Shown: in pieces, positions 1-9,149 of the stretch
How the letters are laid out: each line of letters starts with the position of its first letter
Position numbering within the stretch: the first letter of the stretch is position 1
Assembly (NCBI GenBank): GCA_963754135.1
Contig: CAVWEY010000003.1
Coordinates: 310,001 to 374,000 of the forward strand
From: JAJFUI01 sp963754135
GTDB lineage: Bacteria; Planctomycetota; Planctomycetia; Pirellulales; Thermoguttaceae
Length of the DNA: 64,000 nucleotides
Reading direction: 5' to 3'
Position numbers and translations under genes: made by a program
Notes under the pieces: model-generated
Told to the model about the DNA's origin: nothing
The model's database searches: none
What the model saw: the letters and a program-made list of their open reading frames with translations, nothing else

Positions 1-2071
1 TTGAGATGACACCCGCGTCGCCCGGCGTGTCCGCACAAGCGACGTGAGCGCCGATCCAGTTTTCACAGGTCCGCGCCAACTGTAGACGCAGGGGAAGGAC
101 CTGCTCCTGAGCAAACTCCCTCTTCTTCATTGGATCGCGTATGTCACGGCACCGCTTCATGGCATCCTCCAGACGATACGCGCGGGCAAAGGTGTACGTG
201 CGGTGATACTGGGCGCGGCAGAGATTCAACCAGAAATCATACCTCGCCCGGTTGCCGGGCCCTTCGACCGCAGACCGCGCGTTTTCCATACGTTTCAGCG
301 GGGCAAAGGCGGCTTCAATCTCCTCGTCGGCGGGCCGCCTGCCGTCGCGGATCAAGTTGGAGATGTCAACGCTCTTGCCGTCGAAGGCTTGGAGCGCCCT
401 GCCGGCCTCGGCGCCGCCTTCCGGCCCGAACCACGCCCGGCCCCACTCCGCCCAGTAGGATTCCATATCGGGCGGGTCCTTGTCGGAGTAGTCCCAACTC
501 GCCCGGCTGAGCGCCGCCACATTGGGATTGATGGCCGAGGTCCGCCAATGAATGGCCATCAGACCATCGCAGCCGTACCGCTTGGCATCCCGGGCATTGG
601 AGAACGTGCGTGCGACCCAGAGGGGAGCGTCGACGACGCCAATTTCATCGTCTTCCGCCCACGGGATGGCCCACTTGGACCGGCCGGAAATGGCGGCGTA
701 TGCGGGGTCCACGGGCCTGCGGCCCAGCCCGAAGACGATCGACGCGGAGGCCCAACTCTTGGGCACGCGCCGGTCGCACCACAGGTGGTCGGCCTGCGTG
801 CCCAGCCGCCAGCCGCAAGTCGCCAGGCGGAAGGGCGCCTTGACGGCCTTCGCCGCGGCGTCGGCCAGCGTCAGGTCCTGCGCGACGTTCTCTTTCGTCG
901 TGATCTCCCAGTCTTTCAGCCCTTCGCCGCCCATCCAGACTTCGGGCGTCCAGAGCCAGTAGTAGTCTACCGGCGACTTGCGCATCAGCCGCAGGAACGT
1001 CCCCTCGTAGAGCCGCTGTAGCGCCTTGGGACCGGCGGGGTCCATGCCTCTTGCCTTCAGGTGTTCCTGGAGTTCCTTCGGTATTCCCAGCGGGGTCTCG
1101 GTGCCGGTGCAGACCCTTACCCCCAAGCTCCGCGCATGCTCGAACGTCTTGCTCTGCATCTCCCCGTAGCGGTTGAACATCTCCACGCAACCGGCCTGGG
1201 TTTTGGGCCATTCCGGCCACTCCTTCAGGAAGTCGGCGGCGAATTCGTCCCCCTCGAACAACAGGCCGGCGCCGGCGGCGTAGCGGCTGGTGGGGCAGGG
1301 ATTGGGGTTGACCTTGCCCCAAAAGACCCGTGACGTGGCCAACCCTGCCCGATAGGCGAAGCGGACGTTGCCCTTTTCGTCCACGTCTTCCGGCAGGCCG
1401 ATCCACACGTTTGCTTCGGGACCCCACGAATTCCAACTGGGATAGGTATGAAAGCCGATGAAATTCATCCGCAGTTTGGCCATTTGCGAAAGCACCGCCT
1501 CGTAATCCGGAAGGTTCCACCAATCCGGGCCCATCTGGAAGTCGTGGAACGGCTGCAAGCCACGGAGGGAAAAACGCGGCTTCCCAACTTCATCCAGCGC
1601 CGGCATGCGCCACGGCAACCGCTGGTCCGGAATCACGTCCTCATCCAAGCCGAAACGGACGCCGAGCCGCTCCGCAAACCGATAGGCCCCGTAGAGCGTT
1701 CCCACGTCGTCGCCGCCGACGATCCAAAGCCGTCGGTGGCCGTCGGTTCCGACGGTCTTCAATAGAAATTCCTGCGCCCCGAGCTTCTCGGCTTCCGCCT
1801 TCAGGGCCGACTGGGCTACCATCGGTCGGTCCTTGCGGGCCACAACGATGGCGGGCGACGCGGCGACGCCGTGGTCGCCGGCATCCTCGCCCGCCTGCGA
1901 TACGGCGGGAAGAATCCCCGTGCGCAAGTAGACGTAGCGTTGCACTTCCTGCGCCGCCAGCCGTTCCAACCGCGAGGCGTCGGGGGCCGCCGTCACCGTG
2001 AGCGCCGCAGCCCGCGGGCCGGCGGCCAAGATCAGAGCACAGCACAGGCAGGCAACGTTCATTCCGGGCAT
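1..2071 (-). CDS. Secreted alpha-glucuronidase-family glycosidase, C-terminus cut off by window edge
   Basis: The frame is open from an ATG at 2071 (or 2062, in frame) to base 1, so about 690 residues are visible and the C-terminus is missing. The N-terminus is a signal peptide ending near GPRAAA. It is followed by a stretch like the GH67 N-terminal domain (LERLAAQEVQRYVYLRTG), then a catalytic-barrel-like region with LRMNFIGFHTYPSWNSWG and YYWLWTPEVWMGGEG, and later GCDGLMAIHWRT. These motifs are familiar from planctomycete proteins annotated as alpha-glucuronidase-family hydrolases. The predicted role is extracellular cleavage of uronic-acid-bearing polysaccharide. The DUF1559 gene ends only about 30 bp upstream, so the two may be co-transcribed. 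The exact GH family is uncertain. Confidence 0.7.
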   Translation of the reverse strand, partial: MPGMNVACLCCALILAAGPRAAALTVTAAPDASRLERLAAQEVQRYVYLRTGILPAVSQAGEDAGDHGVAASPAIVVARKDRPMVAQSALKAEAEKLGAQEFLLKTVGTDGHRRLWIVGGDDVGTLYGAYRFAERLGVRFGLDEDVIPDQRLPWRMPALDEVGKPRFSLRGLQPFHDFQMGPDWWNLPDYEAVLSQMAKLRMNFIGFHTYPSWNSWGPEANVWIGLPEDVDEKGNVRFAYRAGLATSRVFWGKVNPNPCPTSRYAAGAGLLFEGDEFAADFLKEWPEWPKTQAGCVEMFNRYGEMQSKTFEHARSLGVRVCTGTETPLGIPKELQEHLKARGMDPAGPKALQRLYEGTFLRLMRKSPVDYYWLWTPEVWMGGEGLKDWEITTKENVAQDLTLADAAAKAVKAPFRLATCGWRLGTQADHLWCDRRVPKSWASASIVFGLGRRPVDPAYAAISGRSKWAIPWAEDDEIGVVDAPLWVARTFSNARDAKRYGCDGLMAIHWRTSAINPNVAALSRASWDYSDKDPPDMESYWAEWGRAWFGPEGGAEAGRALQAFDGKSVDISNLIRDGRRPADEEIEAAFAPLKRMENARSAVEGPGNRARYDFWLNLCRAQYHRTYTFARAYRLEDAMKRCRDIRDPMKKREFAQEQVLPLRLQLARTCENWIGAHVACADTPGDAGVIS

Positions 2072-2102
2072 GGTACTCGTCGCTCTCGGCATTCGTCAAG
2101 AG

Positions 2103-3205
2103 CTAGAGCTTGTTGGCGTCGATGGCCTGGCCGTCGTGGCGGTTGCAGAGGCAATCGTGGACTGTCAGGTCGATCATGTAGCTCATCATCGTCACCGACC
2201 CGTCGCAGAAGGCCATGTGGAAGCCGTTGTCGTGCGCACTGCCGAAACCCCAGGTATAGATATAGCCCGGCGTGTCCTGCTGCGGCGGGACCCCGGCTGC
2301 ATATTCGTTCTTGCAGGAGCCGAAGCGGACGATGTCCGTGTTGTCGCCCATCAGCGCGAACTCGTCGTCGGAGGGGTCCGTGCCCGTATAGTACATATCC
2401 GGACAACAGAGTTTTTCGCCCCCCAGGTAGGTGTTGCTGGTGCCGTCGGTGATGTCGGCCATGGTGATCATGCTGGCGCAATACATGACGCCCGATGCCG
2501 TTTGCGCAACGCAGTTGAAGGTGACGCGGGCCTTGCTGGTCATTTGCCCCGGAGGGGACTCTACGGCGACAAGCGAGCCCGGCCCGAACTCGTTCACGCC
2601 CAATCCCAATCCGTTCTCAGAAGGGTGAACGCCGACGGTAGAGTAAATGTCGCCGGCGGAGCAGGCGTAATCGCTGCGGGCCACCGGTGAGACGACGTTG
2701 TAATTGCCGCAAGTCCCGGGGTTCCAGGCCGGATTCCACGCGAAAAGCATCGCCGGCCGCCGGGTGGGGCAATTGATCATGTTCAGCACGACCTGAATTC
2801 GCTGCGTGTTGGCGGTGCGCTTAGCCGTTCCCACCGTCCCGTCGCCCTCGCTTGCCCCATGTCGTGCAGCGGTTGCTGCTCGACGTAGGGGAGGATGTTG
2901 TAGATCCAGCCGCCGGGCTGGCGCCAATCGGTGCCGCGGTCGGCGTCGCCTGTCCACCCATATCCCCAACCATCGCTGGGGAACCGCTTGATAATGCTCT
3001 CGTGGGTGAGGCAGCCCAGGGCGAGCTGCTTGAGGTTGTTCTTGCACTGCGTCTGCCGGGCCGCCTCCCGCGCCGCCTGCACCGCCGGCAGCAACAAGGC
3101 GATCAGAATGCCGATGATCGTGATCACCACCAGCAGTTCCACGAGGGTGAACCCCGTCGGTCCGTGCCCTCCAACTTGCGATTGACGATTGTCGCGGTTC
3201 ATCAC
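2103..3205 (-). CDS. DUF1559 pilin-like protein with a frame break
   Basis: This is a planctomycete-type DUF1559 protein with a type IV pilin-like N-terminus. The prepilin segment is GFTLVELLVVITIIGILIAL, followed by LLPAVQAAREAARQTQCKNN. The C-terminal half carries the family hallmarks DGTSNTYLGGEK and FCDGSV near the end. The N-terminal frame runs from 3205 (or 3202) to about 2850, and the rest is in another frame that ends at 2103. The shift falls near 2843-2855, between LHDMGQ and EGDGTVGTAKR. One base restores a normal protein of about 365 residues, so an assembly indel is the simplest explanation. Such proteins are exported and presumed to form surface pseudopilins, but their function is unproven. 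Confidence 0.85.
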
Positions 3206-3245
3206 TTGCCTCGCGTCCTAAGGTTAACCCGTGCGATCGAAGCGC

Positions 3246-3436
3246 GCTCCGGCGCCGCCATGAGAACGACTCATGACGGCGCCGGAGCTCGTCAATCGCC
3301 AAACCAGAAATCAAATCATATCGTCCGCCGTCCGCCTACGGTTGGGGTGGCAGTTCAACTGCCACCCCAACGGAACCGATGTCCCGTACGCGGCGGTTGC
3401 TCGCGTTGGGGCGGCAGTTTAACTGCCGCCCCAACG
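3246..3436. repeat. Three intergenic hairpins
   Basis: Three inverted repeats lie between the PEP-CTERM gene and the DUF1559 gene. One is at 3246-3288 with arms built on GCTCCGGCGCC. The second, at about 3340-3372, has the core GGGGTGGCAGTTCAACTGCC. The third, at 3402-3436, has the core GGGGCGGCAGTTTAACTGCC. The last two belong to the same family as the element translated inside the ThiE-type gene at 40421-40482. They could terminate or process transcripts between the two genes. Confidence 0.75.
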
Positions 3437-3450
3437 TTGTCTGGACTACG

Positions 3451-4552
3451 TTACTTCCGCTTCCGCCAGGCGTAGCAGAGCAAGCCCGCCAGGCCCGCAG
3501 CCAACAAGGCCAACGTACCCGGCTCGGGGGTCAGCGTCGTCTCCATGCCCGTGTGGCCGGTGGCGTCGAGGACAACGTAGTACTGTGTGCTGCTGCCGCT
3601 GCCGACGGTGCCCGCGAAGCCCGCGGCGCCGGTCAGGCCCGTGGCGTACTGCCAAGTCTCGGCGTTGCCGCCGGTGCCGATCACGCAGCTATGCCCGGTG
3701 CCAAGGCCATACGTGCTGAAGAGCGTCGACATGTCCTTGAGCCCGTAGAGCCCGGTCGAGTTGGTGTTCAAGCCGGTGTTGCGGAACGTGGTCGGCACGT
3801 TGTAGATGGCCGCAGCGTCCGCCGCCGTGAGGGAGGTGTTAAACCACCCCGCGTCGCAGATGCCGGCGTTCATCGTGTAGGCTCCTCCTTGCAGTGGCGA
3901 CCCGCCTACCGCCCCGTTGATCGCCATTGCGGTGATCGCCGGGATTGACCCGCTGCAGGCGTTGCTGATCGGCCCCACCTGAACCCCGTCCAGGTAGAGG
4001 GCCATGTGGTTTCCGGCACCGGGGCTGACACCGGTGATCTGAATCCACGTACCTGTCTGTGCCGGGCCTACCGGGCTCGTAATATTGCTCTGGTCAACGC
4101 CTCCGTCCTGCGGGTACCACCAGATGCGATTGTTGGTGGCTACGCCCAACTGGCCGGAATTGCCGGAGCCGGAGAAAAGCAGCGGATCGGCGCCGCTCAT
4201 TGTGGTCGGGAGGTAATACCAGAATGCATTCCGTAAAGTTGGAGGTGCCCCCCACCGCGGCAAACGCGCTGCCGCCGGTAACGGTGATAGAGACCCCGCT
4301 GCCGGTACTGACGCCGCTGAACAACGCGTACGTTCCAAAGGGGCAATTGTTCCCCGTCTGATCTAAGGTCGCGGCGACGTAGGTGCCGGGGTTTGTGATG
4401 GCGGCGCCGCTCATGTCGGCGGCGACGGTGCCGCTGGTATCGTTCAGCGGCCAGTACCCGACTAACGATGCCTGGGCGACGCCAGCCGAGCCGATGACAA
4501 GCGCCAAAGCTGCGAGGAACACAACCGATAGACTTACAAGACTGCGAGACAT
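3451..4552 (-). CDS. LamG-like PEP-CTERM surface protein, one frame break
   Basis: The start is an ATG at 4552 preceded by a strong GGGGAGGAG ribosome site. The signal peptide (VVFLAALALVIGSAGVAQA) is followed by a LamG/concanavalin-like opening, SLVGYWPLNDTSGTVAADMS. The C-terminus has a PEP-CTERM sorting tail: TPEPGTLALLAAGLAGLLC, then a basic YAWRKRK. The reading frame changes at about 4225 (FTEC then FWYYLPTTMSG). Removing one base joins the two halves into a protein of about 367 residues. Exosortase-dependent sorting to the envelope is expected from the tail, but no exosortase gene is present in this window. The protein lies beside a sigma/anti-sigma pair, which is a common planctomycete arrangement. 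Confidence 0.8.
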
Positions 4553-4693
4553 TTTCACTTCTCCTCCCCGTAACGGGGAACAAACACGTTTGGAAGCGTC
4601 CACAAGGCCCCAGAAACATTCTGGATGAATCAACCCGGACGCCTCACTAACCTCACCTCAGTCCTCCTTGCTTCCTTCCATGGCACGCTTTCC

Positions 4694-4752
4694 GTAGGAC
4701 GGATTTCCTAATCCGTCCGGCTTTCGGGGACGGATTAGGAAATCCGTCCTAC
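4694..4752. repeat. Palindromic element, 25-bp perfect arms
   Basis: The arms at 4694-4718 and 4728-4752 are perfect inverted repeats (core GGACGGATTTCCTAATCCGT) around a 9-bp loop. A diverged copy of the same family is at 41278-41335. The element lies in the gap between the FecR gene and the PEP-CTERM gene. Confidence 0.9.
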
Positions 4753-4828
4753 TCTTGTGGGCCGAAGGCCCACCGTTTCGCCCAGCCCAGGACGTTGCCT
4801 TGTTGTTACACACAAGTCACGCCCTCGG

Positions 4829-4941
4829 CACGTCCCCGCCGGGCTTGTCCCGGCGGAACGAGGGACTGGCCACTAATGGCGGCCCCCCGTCTGTAGTTTC
4901 CCAATCCTCCGTTCCGCCGGGACAAGCCCGGCGGGGACGTG
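4829..4941. repeat. Inverted repeat, 32-bp arms
   Basis: The arms at 4829-4860 and 4910-4941 are exact reverse complements (core CCGCCGGGCTTGTCCCGG) with about 49 bp between them. It fills most of the 4634-4967 gap, in which no gene is seen. It lies directly downstream of the FecR/LamG gene and could fold at the end of that transcript. Confidence 0.85.
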
Positions 4942-4967
4942 GGGAAACAGAATCGTTTACGGACCAT

Positions 4968-6722
4968 TCATGGCTGCTTTTCCTTTGCTGACGGGGTTTT
5001 TGTGTAGACGATGGAGAGGTCCTCGAAGCGGACGCTCATCGTGTCGCAATTGCCGGTGCCGATCACCAGGCGGCTGTTGCTGGAGTTCAGCGAGGGCATA
5101 TCGGCCGGCAGGTCGATGTAGCGGGTCTGGAAGTCGGTCTTGAACTGGCCGTTGTAGTCCCGGTCCACCAGGAACTGAAGCCACTTGCCCTGCTTGACCA
5201 TCCGCAGCCGGTGCCGGCCGGGGGGCAGCGGCCCCGAAGAAGGCATGAACTCGGCCACCGCCGGCTCGTCGACGACCCGCGCCGCGGTCCATTCCGGCCG
5301 CTTGGCTTGCACGTGAATCACGCCCGAATCGACGATGAATCCCATTGCCAGGCCGGAGGTCATTTCGTCGTAATACTTGGGGTTAGGCTCGCCGCTGCCG
5401 ATGCCGAAGTACACGTCGTGGCTGACGTGCGCGGGGTCGGCGGCGTCCAGGCGGACGTCGATCGTGACCTCACAAACGAAGTCGCAATCGCAGAAATCGG
5501 TGGCCACGGTGCGGATGTAGCCGCGGGATTGCCGGCCGGCGGCGGGCTGCCGGTACACGGCCGCCCCGCGGCCCACCGCGTAGTGCCCCGGCGGCGCCTG
5601 CTCCAGCGCGGGACCCAACGTCGGTCCCTCGAACTTCTCGACGATGCGGATGGTCTCCGGCTTCAGCGAGCGGACGAAGCGACCGGGCCTGGCGGCGGCG
5701 GCGGACAGGATCACGACCCCCTCTCCGTTGCCGCAGCGGGCGGAACGCCCGGCGCTGAGGGTCTCCGTCTTGCCCGCGCCCACGGGGACGATCCTCACCT
5801 TGCCGACGAAGACGTGCGATTCCGTGCGGCCCTGCCGGTCCACTTCCACGCCGAACTCGGTGCCCAGGTCGGTCACGACGGCGGAAGGCGTCCTAACGAC
5901 AAATTTGGGATTTGGGATTTGGGATTGGGGATTTGCGATTTCTGATGGCTGATCGCTGATCGCTGACGGCTTTTCCATTCTTGCCGTCAGTTTGCCCAGC
6001 GCGAGGAAGCCGCCGGCGGGGGAATCGGCTTCATAGGCGCACGGCCCTTGAAGAATGACCTTGGCCCCCGTCTTGTAGGTGATTTCCATGAGCCCCGAGG
6101 CCAACTCATACCTCCGGCCCATAGGGACGGCGGCGGGCGGGGCGTCCTGCGAGCCGGCCCAGCGGCAGTTGACCGCGCCCGTGATCCGGCCGACGTCTTC
6201 GGCCGCTTCGGGCGGGCGTGGCGGCTCCCCGACGGAGACCATCCCGGAAGGCTGCACCGGGCCAAGGGAAACGCTGATAAAGGAGCCCACCGCGAACATC
6301 GCCGCGAAGAAGACCGTCGCCGTGAGGTAGCTTAACGCCCAGGGATGGCCCGAAAGGTAGGCGGCCGCGCCGTGCCAGGCGGCGGCGAAGGCGGAGGAAG
6401 GCAGCGGGCCGGCCTGCCCGAGCGGCCCACAGTCGATCACCGGCCAGGGCGCCGCTTCGAGGGCGTCGGCCGGCTCCCGTCCGTCAGGGGCCTCGGACTC
6501 GGCGACCTTGGCCAGTGCGGCGTGGTTGGCCGCCCCCGCCCGGCAAAGGCAGCGGAGTTCCGCGTGCAACCGGCAATACTGCAAGTAGGCCCGTTGCAGG
6601 GCGGCATCGCCCCGCAACAACTCCTGCAACTCCTGCAACTGCCGGCCGGAGATGGTTCCGACGCAGGCGGCTTCGATCAGGGGCCAGGCGCGGTCGAAGG
6701 AGGAGGGGCCGTCGGCGGTCAT
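4968..6722 (-). CDS. FecR-domain anti-sigma-like membrane protein with C-terminal LamG-like domain
   Basis: The start at 6722 overlaps the sigma-factor stop (ATGA), which fixes it. The cytoplasmic N-terminus (about 110 residues) resembles planctomycete anti-sigma regions. A membrane segment follows near residue 125 (YLTATVFFAAMFAVGSF). A FecR domain comes next (GAKVILQGPCAYEADSPAGG, then TDLGTEFGVEVD). The last 200 residues look like a concanavalin/LamG-type fold. Between GKLTARMEKP and VVRTPSAVVTD there is a low-complexity insert coded by repeat-like DNA at about 5901-5972, and it keeps the frame. The protein probably holds the ECF sigma factor at the membrane and responds to an outside cue, as inferred from family and overlap. 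Confidence 0.85.
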   Translation of the reverse strand: MTADGPSSFDRAWPLIEAACVGTISGRQLQELQELLRGDAALQRAYLQYCRLHAELRCLCRAGAANHAALAKVAESEAPDGREPADALEAAPWPVIDCGPLGQAGPLPSSAFAAAWHGAAAYLSGHPWALSYLTATVFFAAMFAVGSFISVSLGPVQPSGMVSVGEPPRPPEAAEDVGRITGAVNCRWAGSQDAPPAAVPMGRRYELASGLMEITYKTGAKVILQGPCAYEADSPAGGFLALGKLTARMEKPSAISDQPSEIANPQSQIPNPKFVVRTPSAVVTDLGTEFGVEVDRQGRTESHVFVGKVRIVPVGAGKTETLSAGRSARCGNGEGVVILSAAAARPGRFVRSLKPETIRIVEKFEGPTLGPALEQAPPGHYAVGRGAAVYRQPAAGRQSRGYIRTVATDFCDCDFVCEVTIDVRLDAADPAHVSHDVYFGIGSGEPNPKYYDEMTSGLAMGFIVDSGVIHVQAKRPEWTAARVVDEPAVAEFMPSSGPLPPGRHRLRMVKQGKWLQFLVDRDYNGQFKTDFQTRYIDLPADMPSLNSSNSRLVIGTGNCDTMSVRFEDLSIVYTKTPSAKEKQP

Positions 6723-7276
6723 GGATCCAGGCCCTCCGTTGCCCGCCGGATGCAGTCGAAAAGCGCCCGCCGGATGCGGCTGAGCGAGTTGCAGACGCTC
6801 TGCGGCGAGCGGCCGAGCTGCCTGGCGGCCTGGCTGATGTTGCACGTCCCGCCGTAGCAAAGCTCGATCAATTCCCGGTCCCCCTCCGGCAACAGGTCCT
6901 TGCAGTGCCGTAGCGCTTCGGTGTACGAGTCCATTGGGGAAGCCGAGAGGACCTCGAGAGTCAATTGCGTTTCGGCCAGTTCCTCCAACAGGCGCTGATC
7001 GAAATGCACGCGCCGCCGGCTCAGGCGGCGGAAATGGTGCTGGATCTCGAAGCGGGCGGCGGCCCGGGCCCAGGCGGCAAAGTTCGTTCCCGGCCGGTAC
7101 TCATCGAACTTCCGCCACAAGGCCATGGCCGTGTCCTGGTAGATGTCCTCGGCGTCCGCCGTGTTGAGCGTCAGCGCATAGATGTAGCCGAACAGGCGCG
7201 GCTCGTATGCGCTGAGCAACTGGGCGAATTCGTCGGCGCGGTTGCCGCCGCGGTCAACCATGCCCGCACCTCGCAC
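6719..7276 (-). CDS. ECF RNA polymerase sigma factor
   Basis: The protein has about 185 residues (180 if the start is ATG 7261). Region 2 is clear: YEPRLFGYIYALTLNTADAE, then DIYQDTAMALWRKFDEYRPG. Region 4 near the C-terminus has a helix-turn-helix (NISQAARQLGRSPQSVCNSL). This pattern matches the Rhodopirellula/Verrucomicrobium ECF group. The gene overlaps the FecR membrane protein by 4 bp, so the pair should be translated together and form a transmembrane switch. The nearby PEP-CTERM and DUF1559 genes are plausible targets, but no promoter motif was shown. Confidence 0.9.
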   Translation of the reverse strand: MRGAGMVDRGGNRADEFAQLLSAYEPRLFGYIYALTLNTADAEDIYQDTAMALWRKFDEYRPGTNFAAWARAAARFEIQHHFRRLSRRRVHFDQRLLEELAETQLTLEVLSASPMDSYTEALRHCKDLLPEGDRELIELCYGGTCNISQAARQLGRSPQSVCNSLSRIRRALFDCIRRATEGLDP

Positions 7277-7482
7277 CTTTCCGGCTATGAACGCTTAAAC
7301 GCCGCCGAGCATGTGGAAAACACCGCCCGGAACGGACGGCCTATCATATACTTTACACCCGGCCGCGGCGGGTTTACATCCGCCGGGCCGAAAAAAGAAT
7401 TTACATCCGCGGGGCGGAACTTTTGGGTCCCCCGGGGCTTGTGCCCAGGCCGTGAAGTCCGTAGCATTGGTGGTCGGGAAGT

Positions 7483-7748
7483 GGATCGGCTAATGAATCC
7501 TGCACCGCCACCACGCCCTTTCAGGGCGTGCCACCCAATTGAGATGGAAAACATAACTGACTTGAGGAGGTATTTGCGATGAACGACCGTTCGGTCTTCG
7601 CTCGGGTGGCACGCCCTGAAAGGGCGTGGCGAATCGGCTAATGAATCCTGCACCGCCACCACGCCCTTTCAGGGCGTGCCACCCAATTGAGATGGAAAAC
7701 ACAACTGACTTGAGGAGGTACTTGCGATGAACGACCGTTCGGTCTTCG
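7483..7748. repeat. 148-bp-offset direct repeat carrying palindromes and a duplicated gene start
   Basis: A segment of about 117 bp occurs twice (about 7483-7600 and 7631-7748) with only a few mismatches. Each copy holds the palindrome ACGCCCTTTCAGGGCGTG, a CTTGAGGAGG ribosome site and the start ATGAACGACCGTTCGGTC. The second copy runs into the uronate isomerase-like gene. The first instead reads through another palindrome and stops after 20 codons (7579-7641). The repeat probably arose by recombination or insertion at these palindromes. Upstream, 7277-7482 shows no gene. Confidence 0.85.
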
Positions 7749-9073
7749 AGGACTTGCGGCAGGGGCTGGCGGAGACGCCGATGCTCGACGCCCACACCCA
7801 TCTGACCGGCGGACGGATGTTGGCCCACGGCCTGCACGACGTGCTGTTGTATCACATGGTCATCAGCGACCTGTATGCGGCCGGGTGTCCGAGCGGGGCG
7901 CGGCTGACGGAGTTTCCCGGCTGGCCCAGCCGGGAGGAGGCCCATCACCGGCTGCGGGAGGCCCTGCCCTACCTGCCGCACATCCAGAACACCAATTGCG
8001 CGTGGGGCGTGCGGATCATCCTCCGCGACCTGTATGGCTGGACGGAGCCGGTGACGGCCGACAACTGGGAGAAGCTGGACGCCATGATCCGGGAGCGGGC
8101 GGACGACCGGGCGGCCACCCGGGCCCTGATCCGCGGCATGAACATCCGCCGCTTCACCACGGAGTTGGCCCGCCGCAACCCGTCGGGCCAGGACGACGAC
8201 ATCCTGCACTATTCGATGGAGTGGGCCTTCTTCACGCGCACCCAACGGGGCGAGTACGATACGGCGTTGTTCGAACTGGAGCGGTGTTGGGGCAAGCCGC
8301 CCGGTAGCCCCATTCCCCACGCCGCGACGCACCGGCCGCCGGTCGAGCGGACGGTGCGCTCGGTGGAGGACGTTCACCAGGCGATGGCCCATTTCGTCGG
8401 CCGGTTGGCCGCCGCGCCGGTGGTTTCCTTCGCCACGCACGTGTCGGGCGACGTGGCCTTCCGCCCGGTGAGCGACGCCGAGATGGCCGCCGCGCTCAGC
8501 CGCCGCAACGTGGCCGGACCGGCCGAACGCGACATCTACGTCTCCTACGTCCACGAGGCCTTTCTCAACGCCCTGGAGCCGTATGCCGGCCGGATCGCCT
8601 TCCAGTTCAGCCTGGGGGCCGAGCCGCTGCCGCACGAGACGAGCAGCCTGATTCCGCAGCGGGCGCTGGCCGACACGGCCGACATGATCGCGCGGCATCC
8701 GAAAATCCGCTTCGTCTGCCTGTTGTCGAGCCGTCACGCCGACCAGTCGCTCTGCACGTTTTGCCGCGAACTGCCCAATTTCGCGCTGGCCGGCTACTGG
8801 TGGCACAACTTCTTCCCCGGCGCCATGCGCCAGGTAATGGAAGAGCGGCTCGACATGCTGCCCGTGAACCGGCAGATCGGCTTCTTCTCCGACGCCTACA
8901 CGATCGAATGGACGTACGCCAAGGCGGCGATCGTCCGCAACCAATTGGCGCAGGTATTGACGCAGAAGGTCTTGCAGGGGCAATACACGGTGGAGGAGGC
9001 GTTGCGGACCGCGCGGGCGATCCTCTTCGACTCTCCGCAGCAATTGTTGAGCAACACGCCGGCGGAAGTGTAG
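7727..9073 (+). CDS. Uronate (glucuronate) isomerase-like amidohydrolase-fold protein
   Basis: The protein has 448 residues and starts after a CTTGAGGAGG ribosome site. The N-terminal metal motif MLDAHTHLTGG fits the amidohydrolase/uronate isomerase fold. GYWWHNFFPGAMRQVMEERL and the FFSDAYTIEW segment near the C-terminus match the later part of uronate isomerases. The predicted reaction is aldose-ketose interconversion of a hexuronate in the cytoplasm. That fits the alpha-glucuronidase-like gene at the window start and the sugar transporter at 10.6 kb. It diverges from classical UxaC, so another sugar substrate is possible. Confidence 0.65.
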   Translation: MNDRSVFEDLRQGLAETPMLDAHTHLTGGRMLAHGLHDVLLYHMVISDLYAAGCPSGARLTEFPGWPSREEAHHRLREALPYLPHIQNTNCAWGVRIILRDLYGWTEPVTADNWEKLDAMIRERADDRAATRALIRGMNIRRFTTELARRNPSGQDDDILHYSMEWAFFTRTQRGEYDTALFELERCWGKPPGSPIPHAATHRPPVERTVRSVEDVHQAMAHFVGRLAAAPVVSFATHVSGDVAFRPVSDAEMAAALSRRNVAGPAERDIYVSYVHEAFLNALEPYAGRIAFQFSLGAEPLPHETSSLIPQRALADTADMIARHPKIRFVCLLSSRHADQSLCTFCRELPNFALAGYWWHNFFPGAMRQVMEERLDMLPVNRQIGFFSDAYTIEWTYAKAAIVRNQLAQVLTQKVLQGQYTVEEALRTARAILFDSPQQLLSNTPAEV

Positions 9074-9149
9074 CGGCTTGGTGCCCGTCCCTGTGTCACG
9101 TCTGCCTGGACCAGGGCAGGCGCCGGAAGACGCGCGGCATCCCTTTGCT

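Noticed and set aside
645..1523. Minus-strand 292-residue open frame
   Set aside because: It overlaps the real glycosidase frame on the same strand, and its composition is low-complexity Arg/Gly; the motif-bearing frame is the one open through base 1.
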